Of a stretch of DNA of 64,000 bases, positions 41,930 through 54,021 are shown piece by piece. Both the position numbers and the translations under genes were made by a program. Source of the stretch: Cladochytrium replicatum (lineage: Eukaryota > Chytridiomycota > Chytridiomycetes > Cladochytriales > Cladochytriaceae); contig JAHLKD010000008.1 in the NCBI GenBank assembly GCA_025526935.1, positions 1-64,000 of the forward strand, in the 5' to 3' direction. Every line of letters begins with the position of its first letter. Positions within the stretch are counted from its first letter, which is position 1. The notes below the pieces were generated by a model. The model was not told where the DNA came from, ran no database searches, and saw only the letters and a program-made list of their open reading frames with translations.

Positions 41930-44900
41930 CAGATCTCGTTCGAACCATCCTGACGAGGAGCGCTCGTTCTTCAGAGCTCTCTGTTGAGCGTTGTGAACAG
42001 GTCGCAATTCTCGCTAACACAGAAGAGCACACCTCGGAGGCGCTTGAAGGATGGGGAGTTGCACTGTGGAACGAAGGTGTCGAGCTGAAAGCAACAGAGT
42101 CTGTAGACTATGACGACCACGGGCACTTGAGGTCGGCAACGGTTCTGGGAGGTCGAGCTGTGGCGATGTGTAAGTTCCCTCAGTTCTGGTCTAGTTGAGA
42201 TAAATCTCTCAATTCTCCAAATTTTAGTGCGATGGGCAGCAGTTCAACTGATCCTAAAAGCGACTAAGCCAGAGAAAGCTGGCTGTAATGGTAAAAAGAG
42301 TAAGTGGTCGAATGATGCTCCTTCAATGCGGTTACAAATTCCTGCCTACTTCTTTTCAGTTTTGGAAAGATTATTAACGCTTGCCGTGAAAGCCGGGAAG
42401 TCCTTTCTTGGTGTGTCGACCATTTGAGGTCTTCCTGGTTATGAGCTAAATTTTTCGGTGTGAATTGAATAATGCAGATATCTGCGATCTCGAAAGGGCA
42501 AATGAGATGTGGAAGATTGCTGGCGAGGTTTGGGACACAATCGATTGATGTACGTTAATAATTTAGAACCTGAAGCAACTACACTTGCTGTCTGGTGATG
42601 CGAGCGAACCGGACGTTGATACGAGAATGAATAACTCCATCCAAATTCCAAACGATTTTGACCGTCAGCGTTGTCCAACTTGGATCCGCAACGATGTTCT
42701 CCTTCAAGTGTTCAAAGCAGCCACGGTAGTGTAACGAAATTGTCCACCATAATAAACTGACAATCAAGAGGTTTCAGATATGGCTAGAATCAAAATCCCA
42801 GTCGGCGTTCGTCTTGCTGAACCGCGGAATAAATGAAGCTTCTGTACCTCATTTGCTGATCAGGGATGCAGAAGATATCGTGAGCATCTGCTTGGTGTGT
42901 GCAAGGGCCACCCGCAAGGGAATTGAAGGTCTAAAATGGCTAAAGGTGACTGAGTGCATTCGCTTTCTGTTCGACTCAACGAGCTTGTTTTGAAGAAAGC
43001 GGCCGAAGTAGTGGAAGGATCGCAAGACAAATCGCAGTTGGTGCTCAAGTCTCATATCCTGGCATTGATGGCCGGCACGTACATACACAACAACTTACCG
43101 GATAAAGCTGACTCGTGCATTGAGCTTGCGTTGAAGGTAGAGCTAAATGAAGCATTTCGCATTTTGCATTTCGCCCTTCCCGGTTAACACTGCATTCGCA
43201 CTGCAGATCTCTCCACAAAACCTTTCTCTTTACCAACTCCGTCTACAGGCCTTTTGTGAACGGAAAGCAGCGGGCTACATGATGCAAGACATCTTGGAGG
43301 TACATAATTTTACGTTGAGCTGAGGAATAGGCTCTAATAAATAGGTGTTCAGGACGCACTGAAGAACTGCCTCGAGTCCAAGACTGACGAGAAAGCAATA
43401 AAAACGTTTGTCAACGAACCTGGTGTTCGGTCCCTTTTTTCTTATTTCTCGTAACAGATTCAGTAGCATGATCAAAACTGTGTTAGATTCAGGCTGCAGG
43501 TAAAATAACTAGGGCATATTAATACTGCAAACAACTCATGGTTAAGTTTCAAGTGTTGAGCTTGTCCTTAATTACTATGATCAGCTTTTACGTCGAATCC
43601 GGCTCCTTATCGATTCTGGTATATCAAAGGGCGAAACGAAGCAACAATTTGAGCGATTACTGGTGCTTAAACTCAGTGTCAGCGTCGGGGAAGTTAGAAA
43701 GGAGCAGAACAATGAGACGGACAATAAAGCAGTCCAAAATGAACAGCATCATCGATTGAAATTAGCGAAAATTGTTTGTGATGGTAAGAACATCATCGAT
43801 GTTGTGTTTCAATATCGTGAATGACGGATAGAATTGGTCGGTTTTCAACTTGCTCCCGAGACTACACGGGCATGTCAGGTAGTTTTTGGGTTTTGAGCAG
43901 TTAGATTTACTCAATCCATTTCATTAGTTGGTGCTGTGGCTCGCCGGTGATGCCGTGTGTCAGAGATCCGGTTACAGCGAGGCTATTGAATGGTATCAGC
44001 TTGCTCTGCGATTTGTCACACAAGCAGATACAGTGAATGGCGGTCAGTTCAGAGATTCTAATATCCTTAACGCTGCTGAGTGCATTTTTTTAAAAGGAAT
44101 GCTGAGCCGTAAAATAGCAATATGCCAGATGGAAAATGAAAACTATACCAAAGCACGCGAAGCAATCCAAAATGGTTTGTCGATGACCACAATCGTGGAG
44201 AATTTGCACTTATCCAAAAATCACAGCTTCAACTTATTCTGAGAGCAATAATGGGGAGAACATATTCATATCACTTCTTATCGAGTTACGATCCGGGGGA
44301 ATCACCAAAACCGGTAACAGCGATTAACTTAACTGCTTTCAGATTATTGATTATTGTCCCATGCAAAGTTTTGCAATTAATTGATGAGCTCGCGAGTTCG
44401 TGCTCCACAATCGCACGTTCATCAAACGATGAAGAAACACAAACGAGATCGATTGGGATGCTAGTTCTCGCGGCTGATGCAGCAATGGCGTCCTCCAACA
44501 AGCTTGCAATTTCTTGTATACTAGAGAGGATGATAAGAGCCGACTGGGGGATTTGGAAGGATGACATCGATGGGAAACAAGCGATTATGGCGGCAATCCG
44601 GTAAGTGTGTAGAATTTGTTTGTTTTACGAAGCGAGTTTGTTCAACAAGAATATCTTCAAAGATGTGCAATCAAGATGGCAAGAACAAAAGATCCCAGAG
44701 ACTACGACGCACCAAGGTACTGTTCCTTATCAAGCTGGTGGTCGCTTTGTAACAGTAACCTGCAAGTTCAGTCTTTTCAGCTTGATTAGTTATTTTGAGA
44801 TGGCGCAAAAGGTTCTCAGTGAATGGAAGCGTTTACTTGTGCCTCTCGAGCGCGATTACAACTCTCGGCGCAGCTCACCGAGTGTTGTCCCATCGTCTCC

Positions 44901-46300
44901 AATGATGCGATTGGCTTCGACTCCGATTAACAGCGAGCATTCTAAGATCCGTCATATAGGCAAGTCTCGCACACAGTTCGTACAAGAATGCTGCTGGATC
45001 TATCAGAATGCATGGAACTCGGTGGCTCAACTCACGCCGGAATCAGACATTGGACTTGCTTTTATTCCGCGGCTGGTTCCGGTCGTATTAAATGTGATGG
45101 AGCTGGTTGAAAACGAGATATCGGACGAAATGGGAATTCGGAGAATAGCAAACCTTTTGACGGTGTACTGCTACGTGGTACAATCTCGCTCGCTTGAAAA
45201 GGCTCGCAAAACGTCAAAAGGAATAGGAAAGAACCTATGTTTTCACGACGACACGGCAGACACAACTTCGGAAACTACCCTGCTAAACTTAGCGAATGAG
45301 CAGATTACCATCTGTCATCGCTTGGGAGAGCAAGATGTGGATAAGTCAAGAAGAGGGGATGTGACGATGGTGGATGACCCGTCAAGCATCAAAGAGAACA
45401 GCGAAGTCACTGCCGACTACATCCAGCAGCTGTATTTGATGGACTTTGAGATTAAGCTGAAGCTTAAACGTTGGGATGACCTCAAGCACATTGTTCAGGT
45501 AGTTCAAGAAGTTTACTGAGACATTAGCCTGATCGTTTTGCGATTCAGAGAAGCGAAGCTTTAGAATTGCCACTGATTGTTTTGCAGCGATACTGCGGTA
45601 AGGAGGACAATAGTCTATCTGGGTGAAGCTCATTCAATCTCTGCTTCTGTCTTGTAGACCTGGTTTCCTCAATTCCATCACCGTCAACAGGCAATGACAC
45701 ACACCATAGAAAAGATGTTCAAAATACTCACATGCGGTCAACAGTCCAATTTCTCACCTATCAGGCGGCACTGAACGGAATGATGCGGGAACTTAAAGAT
45801 ATGGATGTTTCACTTTTCAGTCAGTGGTACGGTTCAAGCACGTTTTTAATAATGAAGTGTCTCATAAATGAGTAGGTACCGAATGCTGATAACGACGAGC
45901 CTGGATGGCAACAACAAATATGCCACGTTTGATCTGTTTCAACAACTCTTCCCGATTATTCATAGTTCAATTCCACCGGTGACCATGTCTACTTTGAAAA
46001 CATGCAGACGGACACTAACCGTTTTTCAGGGTCAAAGCTTGCCAAATTATCCTCAAGATGAACTAAAATGGTTAGCTGTTACCAGCTGGAACATTGGGTG
46101 TGATGTGAGAGAAGCAGGCCAGTTATAATCCTTCGCACAATCTGCTTACCGATTTACTCCTAGTATTTCTCAATGCAGGATATGGAGCGAGCGCGAGCAT
46201 GGTGTGACATTGCAGTAACAATGACTGACTTTGTTCCCAACTCGGCGGAAAGTGTGCAAGTAAGGAATCTCGCATGGGGTGATTAGTAGCAATTGAGCAC
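41930..46300 (+). CDS. SPO22/ZIP4-like meiotic TPR protein (multi-exon, ends approximate)
   Basis: A run of short plus-strand exons separated by small introns encodes helical, TPR-like repeats. Examples: LEGWGVALWNEGVELKA near 42040; SHILALMAGTYIHNNLPDKA near 43050; LWLAGDAVCQRSGYSEAIEW near 43930; ECIFLKGMLSRKIAICQ near 44080; VLAADAAMASSNKLAISCIL near 44465; and near the end DELKWLAVTSWNIGCD (46060) then ERARAWCDIAVTMTDF (46185). The last pair is characteristic of the SPO22/ZIP4/TEX11 family, which organises crossover formation and synaptonemal complex assembly in meiosis. More than ten introns are implied. The first exon and the stop are not firmly placed, and some internal exons are doubtful. 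Confidence 0.6.
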
Positions 46301-46652
46301 AAAATTTGAAGATGAGGAGTGGATATCTCGAAATTTTCGAGAGCAATTAGTATTATCCTGAAAGTTTGTTGATGCACTGAAAAGTTTTCGATGCTCGTCG
46401 GAGATGACGAGATTTGACTTGCAAACGAAATAAAGGAAACCAATCAATTTATTTTTGATCCGTTAGAACAATAGAGTCGGAAGAATTATATAATTTGCCA
46501 TCAGTACCACCTTGCCCAAGGCAATCATCGATTTAATTCGCAGATCCACCGATTAAAAATCAACCGGTCACATATATTGAGATCTACATCGAGCGATCCC
46601 AAATTTTTCCGATCTCCGGTTGTTCGCTGTCACGCCGTGTCAAATTCAAATC

Positions 46653-47710
46653 ATGGCATCTCCTTCGCCGGCCAGCAGCCCAGTGATGGACCCTCAGCGG
46701 GTGGCGCGCATGCGCGACATCGTCTCACCTCTCTCAAAACTCCTGAGAGCTCCCTCGCGGCGTTCGCATTCACCATGCAACCTCACGGCGCAATACGGCC
46801 ACAGGGTCCGCCGTCTCGGGTCCGGCTCAACCTCCACCGCCTTCCTATACGAGCACCCTCTCACCCATCGTCGAGTTGCAGTGAAGCGCTTTGACATGCG
46901 TGTTCCAGCAGGGCTCCAAGTCAGAAAGGTGTGCAACGAGTTCGCCATCGCCGCTTCACTTCACCACCCAAATATATGCGAAACAATTGATGTGGTGTTT
47001 GACAACAACCACAGCTACGAAGTCATGGAGATTTGCGAAGGGGGTGACCTGTACACGGAAGCTCTTCGCTATGCACCGACAAGTGGCGACGCTTACACTG
47101 GAATACCGTTACAACAAGCCGAATGTATATTTAAACAGCTTTTGCGAGGCCTTTCGTATTTGCACTCGCACCGTATCGCCCACCGTGATCTGAAACTGGA
47201 GAATATTTTATTTGATGCGAACAATACGCTCAAAATAACGGACTTTGGTTATGCCACGTTCGTGCAAAATATCGTTGATAGTTCTCCAAAGCCGTGCAGC
47301 GGAACTTGTGGGTCTTTGCCATACATGGCACCTGAAGTGATGGAAGGCGGTGTTTACGACGGCCATAAAGCTGACGTGTGGTATGTCTATCAACATTCTT
47401 CTGGACTGAGGTTAACTCGGTTACCATCAGGTCTTGTGGAATTATTTACGTTGCAATGACCACTTCGCATTTCCCATGGTCCCAAGCGGATCTAACCGAC
47501 ATCGCCTACCGTGCCTACCTCAAATCTACCGACATAATTGAAACTATCCCCTGTCTTACACGAACACCAAAGACCATAATGGACATGCTGAATCCGAACC
47601 CTAAACTGCGCCCGAATGTAGATGAGGTGCTGGAAAGCGAGTGGATCAGGAAGGTTACTTGCTGTGTCGATGGTTTGAAAAACCACAGACATGGGAACAA
47701 TGGCGGGTGA
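46653..47710 (+). CDS. Serine/threonine protein kinase, HAL5/NPR1-like
   Basis: Two exons, 46653-47380 and 47431-47710, with a 50-bp intron (GTATGT...CATCAG), give 335 residues. All kinase motifs are present: glycine loop RRLGSGSTSTAF, VAVKRF (lysine), HRDLKLENIL (catalytic), DFGYA, APEV, then DVWSCGIIYVAM, split by the intron. GSLPYMAPEV and HFPWSQADLTDIAY are typical of the fungal HAL5/NPR1 group, which stabilises plasma-membrane transporters and controls ion and amino-acid uptake. The N-terminal extension is only ~45 residues, shorter than in yeast HAL5. Substrates cannot be read from sequence. Confidence 0.85.
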
Positions 47711-48014
47711 AGGTCCCCTAAGTTTTATTTATCCTGCAGCGGCAACGCAGTGTATTTTATTTGCAACTATTTTTCCCTTTCAAGCCATTTTTAACATCTT
47801 ATCTTCGCATTTGACTTTGCCTTTTGCATTTAGAGAGGTTTCTCTCTTGCTTAATGAAGCTCCAGCTCTTTATTTTCCTCCCTTTGTACATGCATTATTT
47901 TTCGGGACAAAAAGTAGATTGGAATGGAGACAAATTCGGTCGTTCTTCTCCTTCATTGAAATGATAACATCTCTCCAAGCCACAGCAAAAACTTCCCACA
48001 CTTTCACATTTGCT
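47711..48014. other. Intergenic, no gene seen
   Basis: T-rich DNA between the kinase stop and the APRT start; it probably holds the kinase 3' UTR and the APRT promoter. Confidence 0.4.
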
Positions 48015-48845
48015 ATGGGAGACGTTGAACTCATTGCCAGCAAGCTGAAGCTCATCCCCGACTTTCCTAAGAAGGTGTGAAAGCATGCGCGAGCTTTGAT
48101 TTGCTTCAAACTTAAAACTTGTTATTTGGTGTCTCAGGGAATTCTCTTCCGAGGTTTGATAACAAATCATTTATTTGAGTTTTATTAGCGCTCATTCTGT
48201 CCTATTCATTCAGACATCTTCGGCATCTTCCAAGACCCTCTTGCCGTTGAGGTGCTTTCTATTCTCGAGATGATAACCTTTTTATCTCATCCAACCTCTG
48301 GATACGGATTTAGGCACTTGTCACCCACATCGTGCACCACCTGCTCTCCAGCGGACTTCCTAAGATCGATGTCGTCGTTGGTCTCGATGCTCGTGGGTTC
48401 CTGATTGGCCCCATGATCGCCGTGCGATTGGGTGCCGCGTTCGTTCCGGTCAGGAAGGCTGGGAAATTGCCTGGGGAGTGCATCAAGGTCTCGTACGAGA
48501 AGGAGTATGGTCAGGTGGGAGATTAGAAAGCTGAGCTTGATGGCATTGCTGAATCGTTTGGGCAGGACTTCTTTGAGATGCAGGTTGGAGCTGTGAAGGA
48601 AGGGCAGAACGTCATTGTTCTTGATGACCTGATTGGTATGGATCCAATTAAAATGAACCAAAGGATTGATGATTGATCGCGGTCGTACTCCAGCTACGGG
48701 CGGCTCTGCAAAAGCTGCTGGTGAACTTGTTGCGAAGCTCGGCGGAACTGTCTCAGAGTATGTCTTCTTTATTGAGTTGACTATCCTCGATGGAAAGAAG
48801 AACTTGGACGCCCCGACCTACTCCATCATCAAACTGGATGATTAA
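48015..48845 (+). CDS. APRT: Adenine phosphoribosyltransferase
   Basis: Six exons (48015-48074, 48138-48153, 48214-48251, 48314-48514, 48566-48635, 48694-48845) give 178 residues, the normal family length. It converts adenine and PRPP to AMP in purine salvage in the cytosol. Motifs: IPDFPKKGILFRDIFGIFQ (spanning exons 1-3), [30 protein letters not shown], and the PRPP-binding loop [20 protein letters not shown], in which the intron falls between DDLI and [16 protein letters not shown] closes the fold. Exon 2 is only 16 bp. The second codon run KK-GILFRD matches the family, supporting the joins. Confidence 0.92.
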
Positions 48846-49106
48846 GCGATTCAGCAAGACAGAGTGTCGACCCTTCGATTGATTGCACTATGTATGTCTT
48901 TTTGTGCAGATCTAGCCGCACAACACCGGGAGAGCGAAACTCAAATAGATTTCACGATCAAAAGACTCGTACGCGTCCATTCCACAAATGGCTGGCAATG
49001 CCCACTGTCTCTTGCCTAGAACAGAGGTCAATGTAAGCAAAATACATTAATCTACAGAAAGATGTGCTTATCTATCGACTGCTCAGGCCGGAAGCCTATC
49101 AGCTGG
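48846..49106. other. Convergent intergenic region
   Basis: Between the stops of APRT (plus) and PSMG2 (minus). No gene seen. Confidence 0.4.
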
Positions 49107-50001
49107 TCAAGCGCAATCCGCCTTATGTTGCGCCTGAATCATATTCTCGCCCTCCGTTTTAAAGTACAGAACTTCGTCTTGTTTCCAACTGTAATAAAAG
49201 ATCTGAGACAAACCTGTCCCAGGTGGTAGCGAGGTAGGTGGTAGTCCACTCCTTGATGCTCGGAATATTCTATCCGCGAAAGTGTTCAGGGATTGGGTTC
49301 GACATTGCCTCCAATCGCTGTTGCCTTGCTGGATACAGCGAGCGTGACCACATTACTCAAAGAAAGTCAGAGAGTCGGGCAAACATGAGGGAAACATCAT
49401 TTTTAAGACCTTGTCAGTTGCCTGTCCTCCCGAAGAGATGGATCTGCTCCAGTAGCCGCGACAATGTCGCTATATTTTGCATTCGCACACCAATTGCTAA
49501 GATCACGAACGAACCGCACCTTTGCCCTGATAGCGGATACGCGTCAGCAGAACCCACACGACGAAACCTTCACAATCACCTTGGCAATCGGCGCACGGAT
49601 CGGCAAGATTGTGAACTTGGTCCTATCGATGGTCTGATAGACTGCAAAAATCAAATCAAGCCGTTGAGGTATGCGAATGCATAAGAAATCAGCAATCACC
49701 TTCCGCTGCGGTGTGTAGGATTCTTTCTTTTCCGGGTTCCCGAGGCGATTCCAGTCAACAGACTGGAATGATATATGGGCAATCAATGAGACCCACGCGA
49801 ACGGCACGAAGCGTCGTCAGCAGGATGTCGACGGCAAGTTGGGAAAGGTTTGCAATGCTATTGGGTGCTGGCTAGGGAACCGTTAAGTATTGATTATATT
49901 CAAAATAGATAAGCTAGTCGAATATTTACCATGAGCAAGGTGGTGCCATTGAGCTCAGAGGGATCGAAAGACTTGCAGGGCACAAAGTTTACACCGGACA
50001 T
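49107..50001 (-). CDS. PSMG2: Proteasome assembly chaperone 2 (PSMG2/ADD66), with an in-frame UGA
   Basis: Exon 1 (50001-49930) encodes MSGVNFVPCKSFDPSELNGT... and exon 2 (from 49871) PAPNSIANLSQLAVDIL, matching the FTLLMP...GNVGQLAMDL block of PSMG2. Exon 2 continues RVGLIDCPYIIPV and then meets TGA at 49757-49755. The same frame continues as GKERILHTAAE, splices to VYQTIDRTKFTILPIRAPIA, then VRFVRDLSNWCANAKYSDIV, TGADPSLREDRQL, and near the end LPPGTGLSQIFYYSW and EGENMIQAQ. Apart from the UGA the gene looks conserved. With PSMG1 it would form the PAC1-PAC2 dimer that assembles proteasome alpha rings. Later exon limits and the stop at 49107 are approximate. It is divergent from TEX261 (198 bp between starts). 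Confidence 0.7.
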
Positions 50002-50199
50002 TTCGGACACTTTGGCTGTGGCTTCTTGAACTGCATCATTGAGGTCGGGTTACGCGTGGTTTTGTTGGGTGGACATTGAACAGAAAGCCGTGAGCGAGAT
50101 CAGCAACGAATCGCTGCGGGCTGTTAACACCTGGAGAAACTTGCTGGACCCGAGTCGCCCACAACGTGTATTTGGTCGCAGGTGGTGTGATTTCGGAAA

Positions 50200-51071
50200 A
50201 TGACGTTTCTCGCTTTGATGGCGTACGGAGGTGCGGCGCTGGGATTCATTTTCGTTACATTGAGCTTAGGTGAGCATGATATCACCGTGTCAATGATCGC
50301 AATCGAAAGCACGGCCAAACTCTGCGAAGAAGAGATTTGATTGACGAACTTGGCGCTTGAACAGCTTGCGGACTTTATTACCTTGCTGAGCTTGTGGAGG
50401 AACACACTGTGGCAGCGAGGAAGTTCATTAAATGGACTCTGTGGGTACGTTTCGAATGATTCATTTGAAAACACCAAACCGAGCTCACACGTTATTGAAA
50501 GACTGTTGTGGCTCTTCATATCATTCTCCTCGTGTTTGACCGATTCCCTGTTATCAGGACGCTTTTCTCGCTCGCATGCCATGGGTGGTACAGCTTGTTG
50601 TTTAGAGATTTCCCAGCAATTGAACTCACCAGCCCATACTTTGTCGTCAGCTGCGGTGAGCGTCCTTCGACAACTTTTCTGATCTTTCGTCATTCATTTT
50701 TACTTGTCTTCTCGAAGTCTTGACAGTGACAGATCACTTCATGTGGTTCTTCTTTTTCGCAAGGCATTACCATCCTTTCTCGGAAATCGCAACTTTCTTC
50801 GGGATTTGTGTCTGGCTCGTCCCGTTCACATTCTTTATTTCCCTGAGTGCGAATGAATATACCTTGCCTGCATACGGTGAGTTTGTTGGTTACTTTGCAA
50901 ACTGGGATTTAACACTCATTTGTATGCGAATTCAAAGACCCCTCAGCAGCTCGAAGTTCGGAAGACAGCTCTCCAAGAAAGAGAGGGAATTTGATCAAGT
51001 CGATTTCAGCCTATATTTTGCAAAAGAACGATGAGATGCTTCCTTCAGCATCGGCACGAAAAAACTTTTAA
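50200..51071 (+). CDS. SVP26: TEX261/SVP26 family ER-Golgi membrane protein
   Basis: Five exons (50200-50269, 50365-50444, 50502-50655, 50718-50876, 50938-51071) give 198 residues, as in human TEX261 (196). Four membrane segments. Family blocks: AACGLYYLAELVEEHTVAAR-like GLYYLAELVEEHTVA, FDRFPVIRTLFSLACHGWY, FRDFPAIELTSPYFVVSC, DHFMWFFFFARHYHPFSE, and VWLVPFTFFISLSANEYTLP. The family are COPII cargo adaptors that carry glycosyltransferases and other membrane proteins from ER to Golgi. All intron phases match. Divergent from PSMG2; the next gene starts ~190 bp downstream. Confidence 0.92.
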
Positions 51072-51263
51072 GACAACTGAGCTGTGCAGAGTTAGCATTG
51101 TGTCACTAGATATTTCGGGTCAGTGTTATGCTTTACGTCGGTTATTACAAAATATCTTTTTTAAGTGGTGTTGGTCCACACGTGCCGTTCTCGACCTTCC
51201 GCTCCTAAAGAATCAGCGACACCAACGGGTACCTGCTGAAGCTGATCTGATCCGCTGATCGTA

Positions 51264-52613
51264 ATGGCGTCAAGCTACCTGTTGAACTTTTACCTTGCCT
51301 TCTCTCTCCCGATACGGCTGCTCGTAGATCAACCAACGTTTGTCAATCTGCTCCATGCCATTGGAAACGCTTGGGGTTATCGCCAGATGGTGGAGGGTGG
51401 AAAGGCCGGAGCACACACGAACAATCCAAAGGAGCTTCCTATCTTTCGAAACGCTTGTACGTATCATCCACAGAGATAAATCGGAATTTGTTCTAACACG
51501 GTCCCCAGTTTCATGTCTTCTGCTTGGTCTTGGAGGAGGAACCACAGCAGGTAAGAGTGGAGATCTTAAAGAAAACAATGAGTTTAACCCATCGATGTCT
51601 CCTTCGCAAAAAAAGCATTATTGACCGGCCGGGCAATGTCCTGGCTGCTCCGTGACCCAACTCTGGTTCCAATCTATCTTCTCGGATACATCCTGGTCTT
51701 CTTCAGCCCGAACGATGTTGTCTACAAAGCTCTGGACGAGGTGCCTTACTTCTCAACCCCATTCTACCAAGGCTTTTTCCACCACGTCATAGACGGCGTG
51801 TCCCGTACGGGTGCAGTTTCCGGCGTCGTCGACGCCTGGCGCCGCAACGTTATCTCCGCCTCTCGTGAAACCCGCTTCGTAACTCAAGGCATGCCATTCA
51901 AAAACCCGCGCGTCCCCGTCCTCCCGCAGATCTTCCTCGGCACGATCGCAGCGACCTTTGGCGGGATGTGGTTCAAGTGGTGGTTCGTCGAGGCCTGGGC
52001 GTCGCCGTCGTGCTCGCTCTGGGTTGTGTGCGCCTCGGTTGCTTGGTACGTGTGGGCCGTGGATCCCGTTGGCGTGCTGGAGCCCTTTGTGCAAGGTGGG
52101 GCAAAGTTAATTGGAGCGGAAGAAGGTGTTGCGCAGGACTTCTTGACGAGGTTGGAGAACGCGTTGACACAGCTTGCGCAGAGAAGAGGTGCTAAGGATG
52201 CGGTGTTAGCGGAGGGGCAGAACCCGAGCGCGATGTTGCTTGGCAAGTCTGACATTGTGATTTGGACGATCGTGATCATGTCGACTGGGTTCATTCTGAA
52301 GCCGCAGATTCTGTTGGTGTGGGACGCGCTGAAGGCTCAGGGCACGGTCACTCCGGTGAAGGCGAAGGCGGTTGTGGAGGATGAAGAGGTGTTCGTTGAA
52401 AAGAAGGTCGTTGAGAAGGTTGTGGCGACGCCGAGGAGGACTTCGCGGAGGAAGAAGGAGGCGGAGGCGGAAGAAGAACATGAGCTTGCGGAGCTGAGAA
52501 AGGAACTGACGGTGAAGGAAGAAGTGGAGCCGGAAGTGAAGGAAGAGGAAACCGCTCCAAAATCAGCTCGCCGCCGCGGCCGACGATCCACCGCACGATC
52601 CACCGAAGAGTAG
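51264..52613 (+). CDS. TRIC-like (TMEM38) intracellular cation channel
   Basis: Three exons (51264-51456, 51509-51550, 51616-52613) give ~410 residues; exon 2 is 42 bp. The membrane core of ~265 residues has GGGTTAALL after LLLGLGG, then LLGYILVFFSPNDVVYKAL, matching the TRIC signature (GGGxL ... W/Y...SPxDxxYK). The family forms trimeric monovalent cation channels in ER membranes that balance charge during Ca2+ release. TRIC proteins usually have seven membrane helices; several are apparent here, including IVIWTIVIMSTGFILKPQIL. The C-terminal ~90 residues are highly charged (Lys/Glu runs, then RRRGRRSTARS). Family assignment rests on these motifs alone. Confidence 0.75.
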
Positions 52614-52793
52614 AATGACCTTTACATAATTATCATTGCTTGATTTTTATTGGGACCAAATGTTCGCAAGTGCTTTTTGTACGAATATTCTTATATTGAA
52701 CTTGATTCGGTCGAATATACCTATACCTATACCATCATCCGATGATCCCTAAATTCAGTCATCTCCCATCCCCTCCCGTTCGTGGAAAGGAGC

Positions 52794-54021
52794 TCAGAAC
52801 ATTTCAGGAACGACGTTCCGTGACCTGGGAAGATCGCCATTAGTACAGTAATCAACGAACGATGATCACCCGCTTACCAACTGGTGGGACTCGTATTTGG
52901 CATGAGCACATTCCACCATTTGCTGTAAGGAATTCGGCCATCGCAGTAACCAATCCATTTCGGATAAAACCTACTACTTTGATCCAACGTTGAAGAATAT
53001 CTGGAAGTTTCTCAAAGTGCCAAGATCATACTCGTTGATCCATATCTAACGACACGAAAACCTATCAACATCGACCAAGTGAACGAACCGAAGTACCTCT
53101 CCTCGCATTCGGGAATTGCGTGAAACCGTAGAATTTTTGTAATACTCGATTGCCGTTTGGCCTGTCAAGATCACGTACGTATGCCAACCGCACAAACCAC
53201 CCACTGCGAAAAACACAGCGGATGCAAGGAGCAGTGCAAACATCGAGAGTGGTTGAGAGACAGGCGATGGCCAATCAACCTTGGATTCAAGGTTTAGGTT
53301 ATCCAATTGCAGAATGAGCGGTGATTTTTGACTACCTTTTTGTCGGAATAGGCTTGGTACGCCAGGGGGATTGAAATAAACATGTAGTAAAAGCAACCGA
53401 GGGTTAGATAGAAAAGAAACAGATAGAAATATCGATGGTTATTATGGCCTACGCTGGAAGTGGGTTAGACGGACAGATTTTCGGATCGAGTACATATCAA
53501 TTACCAATTAGCCATCCACTAAAGTGCAAAGGTAAGTAAACGAGTATATTTGCATTGAATGAATACTCACCGGACAATGGTGATCTTTTGGTGTGATTCA
53601 AAAAGAATTGTCAGTTGATTCTCAACAAAGACCATGCTGTTCTAGCATACCCATCTTTAGAACGCATGTGTTGCAAATACTGCAATGATGCGCTCTCTCT
53701 GGCTTCGGCTTCTGACCTAAATCAACCCAATCATCAATCGCCGAAGGGCCAATCATACGGAGTGAGAGTACACTTCTTGCATAGTTTGATCAATCTGGGT
53801 CCCGGTGCGTTCTCTTCCACAAGCAGGGGCTCCCCACCAAACGAATCTGATGTTCCGGTTCCCGCATCGACCCCCTGCATCTCAATCTCCACCTCATCCC
53901 TCCCACCTTCTTGCGCATACGCCGCACTCCTTCTCTCCTGATCCTCATGGAAACGCCGCAGTGTAATCCCTCGATCTCCCCGGCCCGATAAGAACCGCAT
54001 ATGCATATTGCAGAAACACAT
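52794..54021 (-). CDS. DHHC palmitoyltransferase, ZDHHC16-like; N-terminus unclear
   Basis: Exons read on the minus strand: ...53772, 53716-53651, 53584-53571, 53518-53505, 53453-53336, 53279-53097, 53045-52978, 52922-52878, 52824-52794. The joined cysteine-rich domain runs LCKKCQKPKPERAHHC, SICNTCVLKM, DHHCPWMANCVG. It then continues HNNHRYFYLFLFYLTLGCF, GGLCGWHTYVILTGQTAIEY, and NEYDLGTLRNFQIFFNVGSN before the end. The HNNHRYF and TLGC blocks are closest to ZDHHC16. The enzyme S-acylates proteins at ER or Golgi membranes; C of DHHC is the acyl carrier. Two consecutive exons are 14 bp. The first two membrane helices are not found; a QYAYAVLIGPG stretch near 53985 may be the pre-domain segment. 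The start given is only the limit of the open frame. Confidence 0.75.

Noticed and set aside
52206-52603. Minus-strand Arg/Ser/Pro-rich ORFs
   Set aside because: They are antisense shadows of the Lys/Glu-rich tail of the TRIC-like gene.
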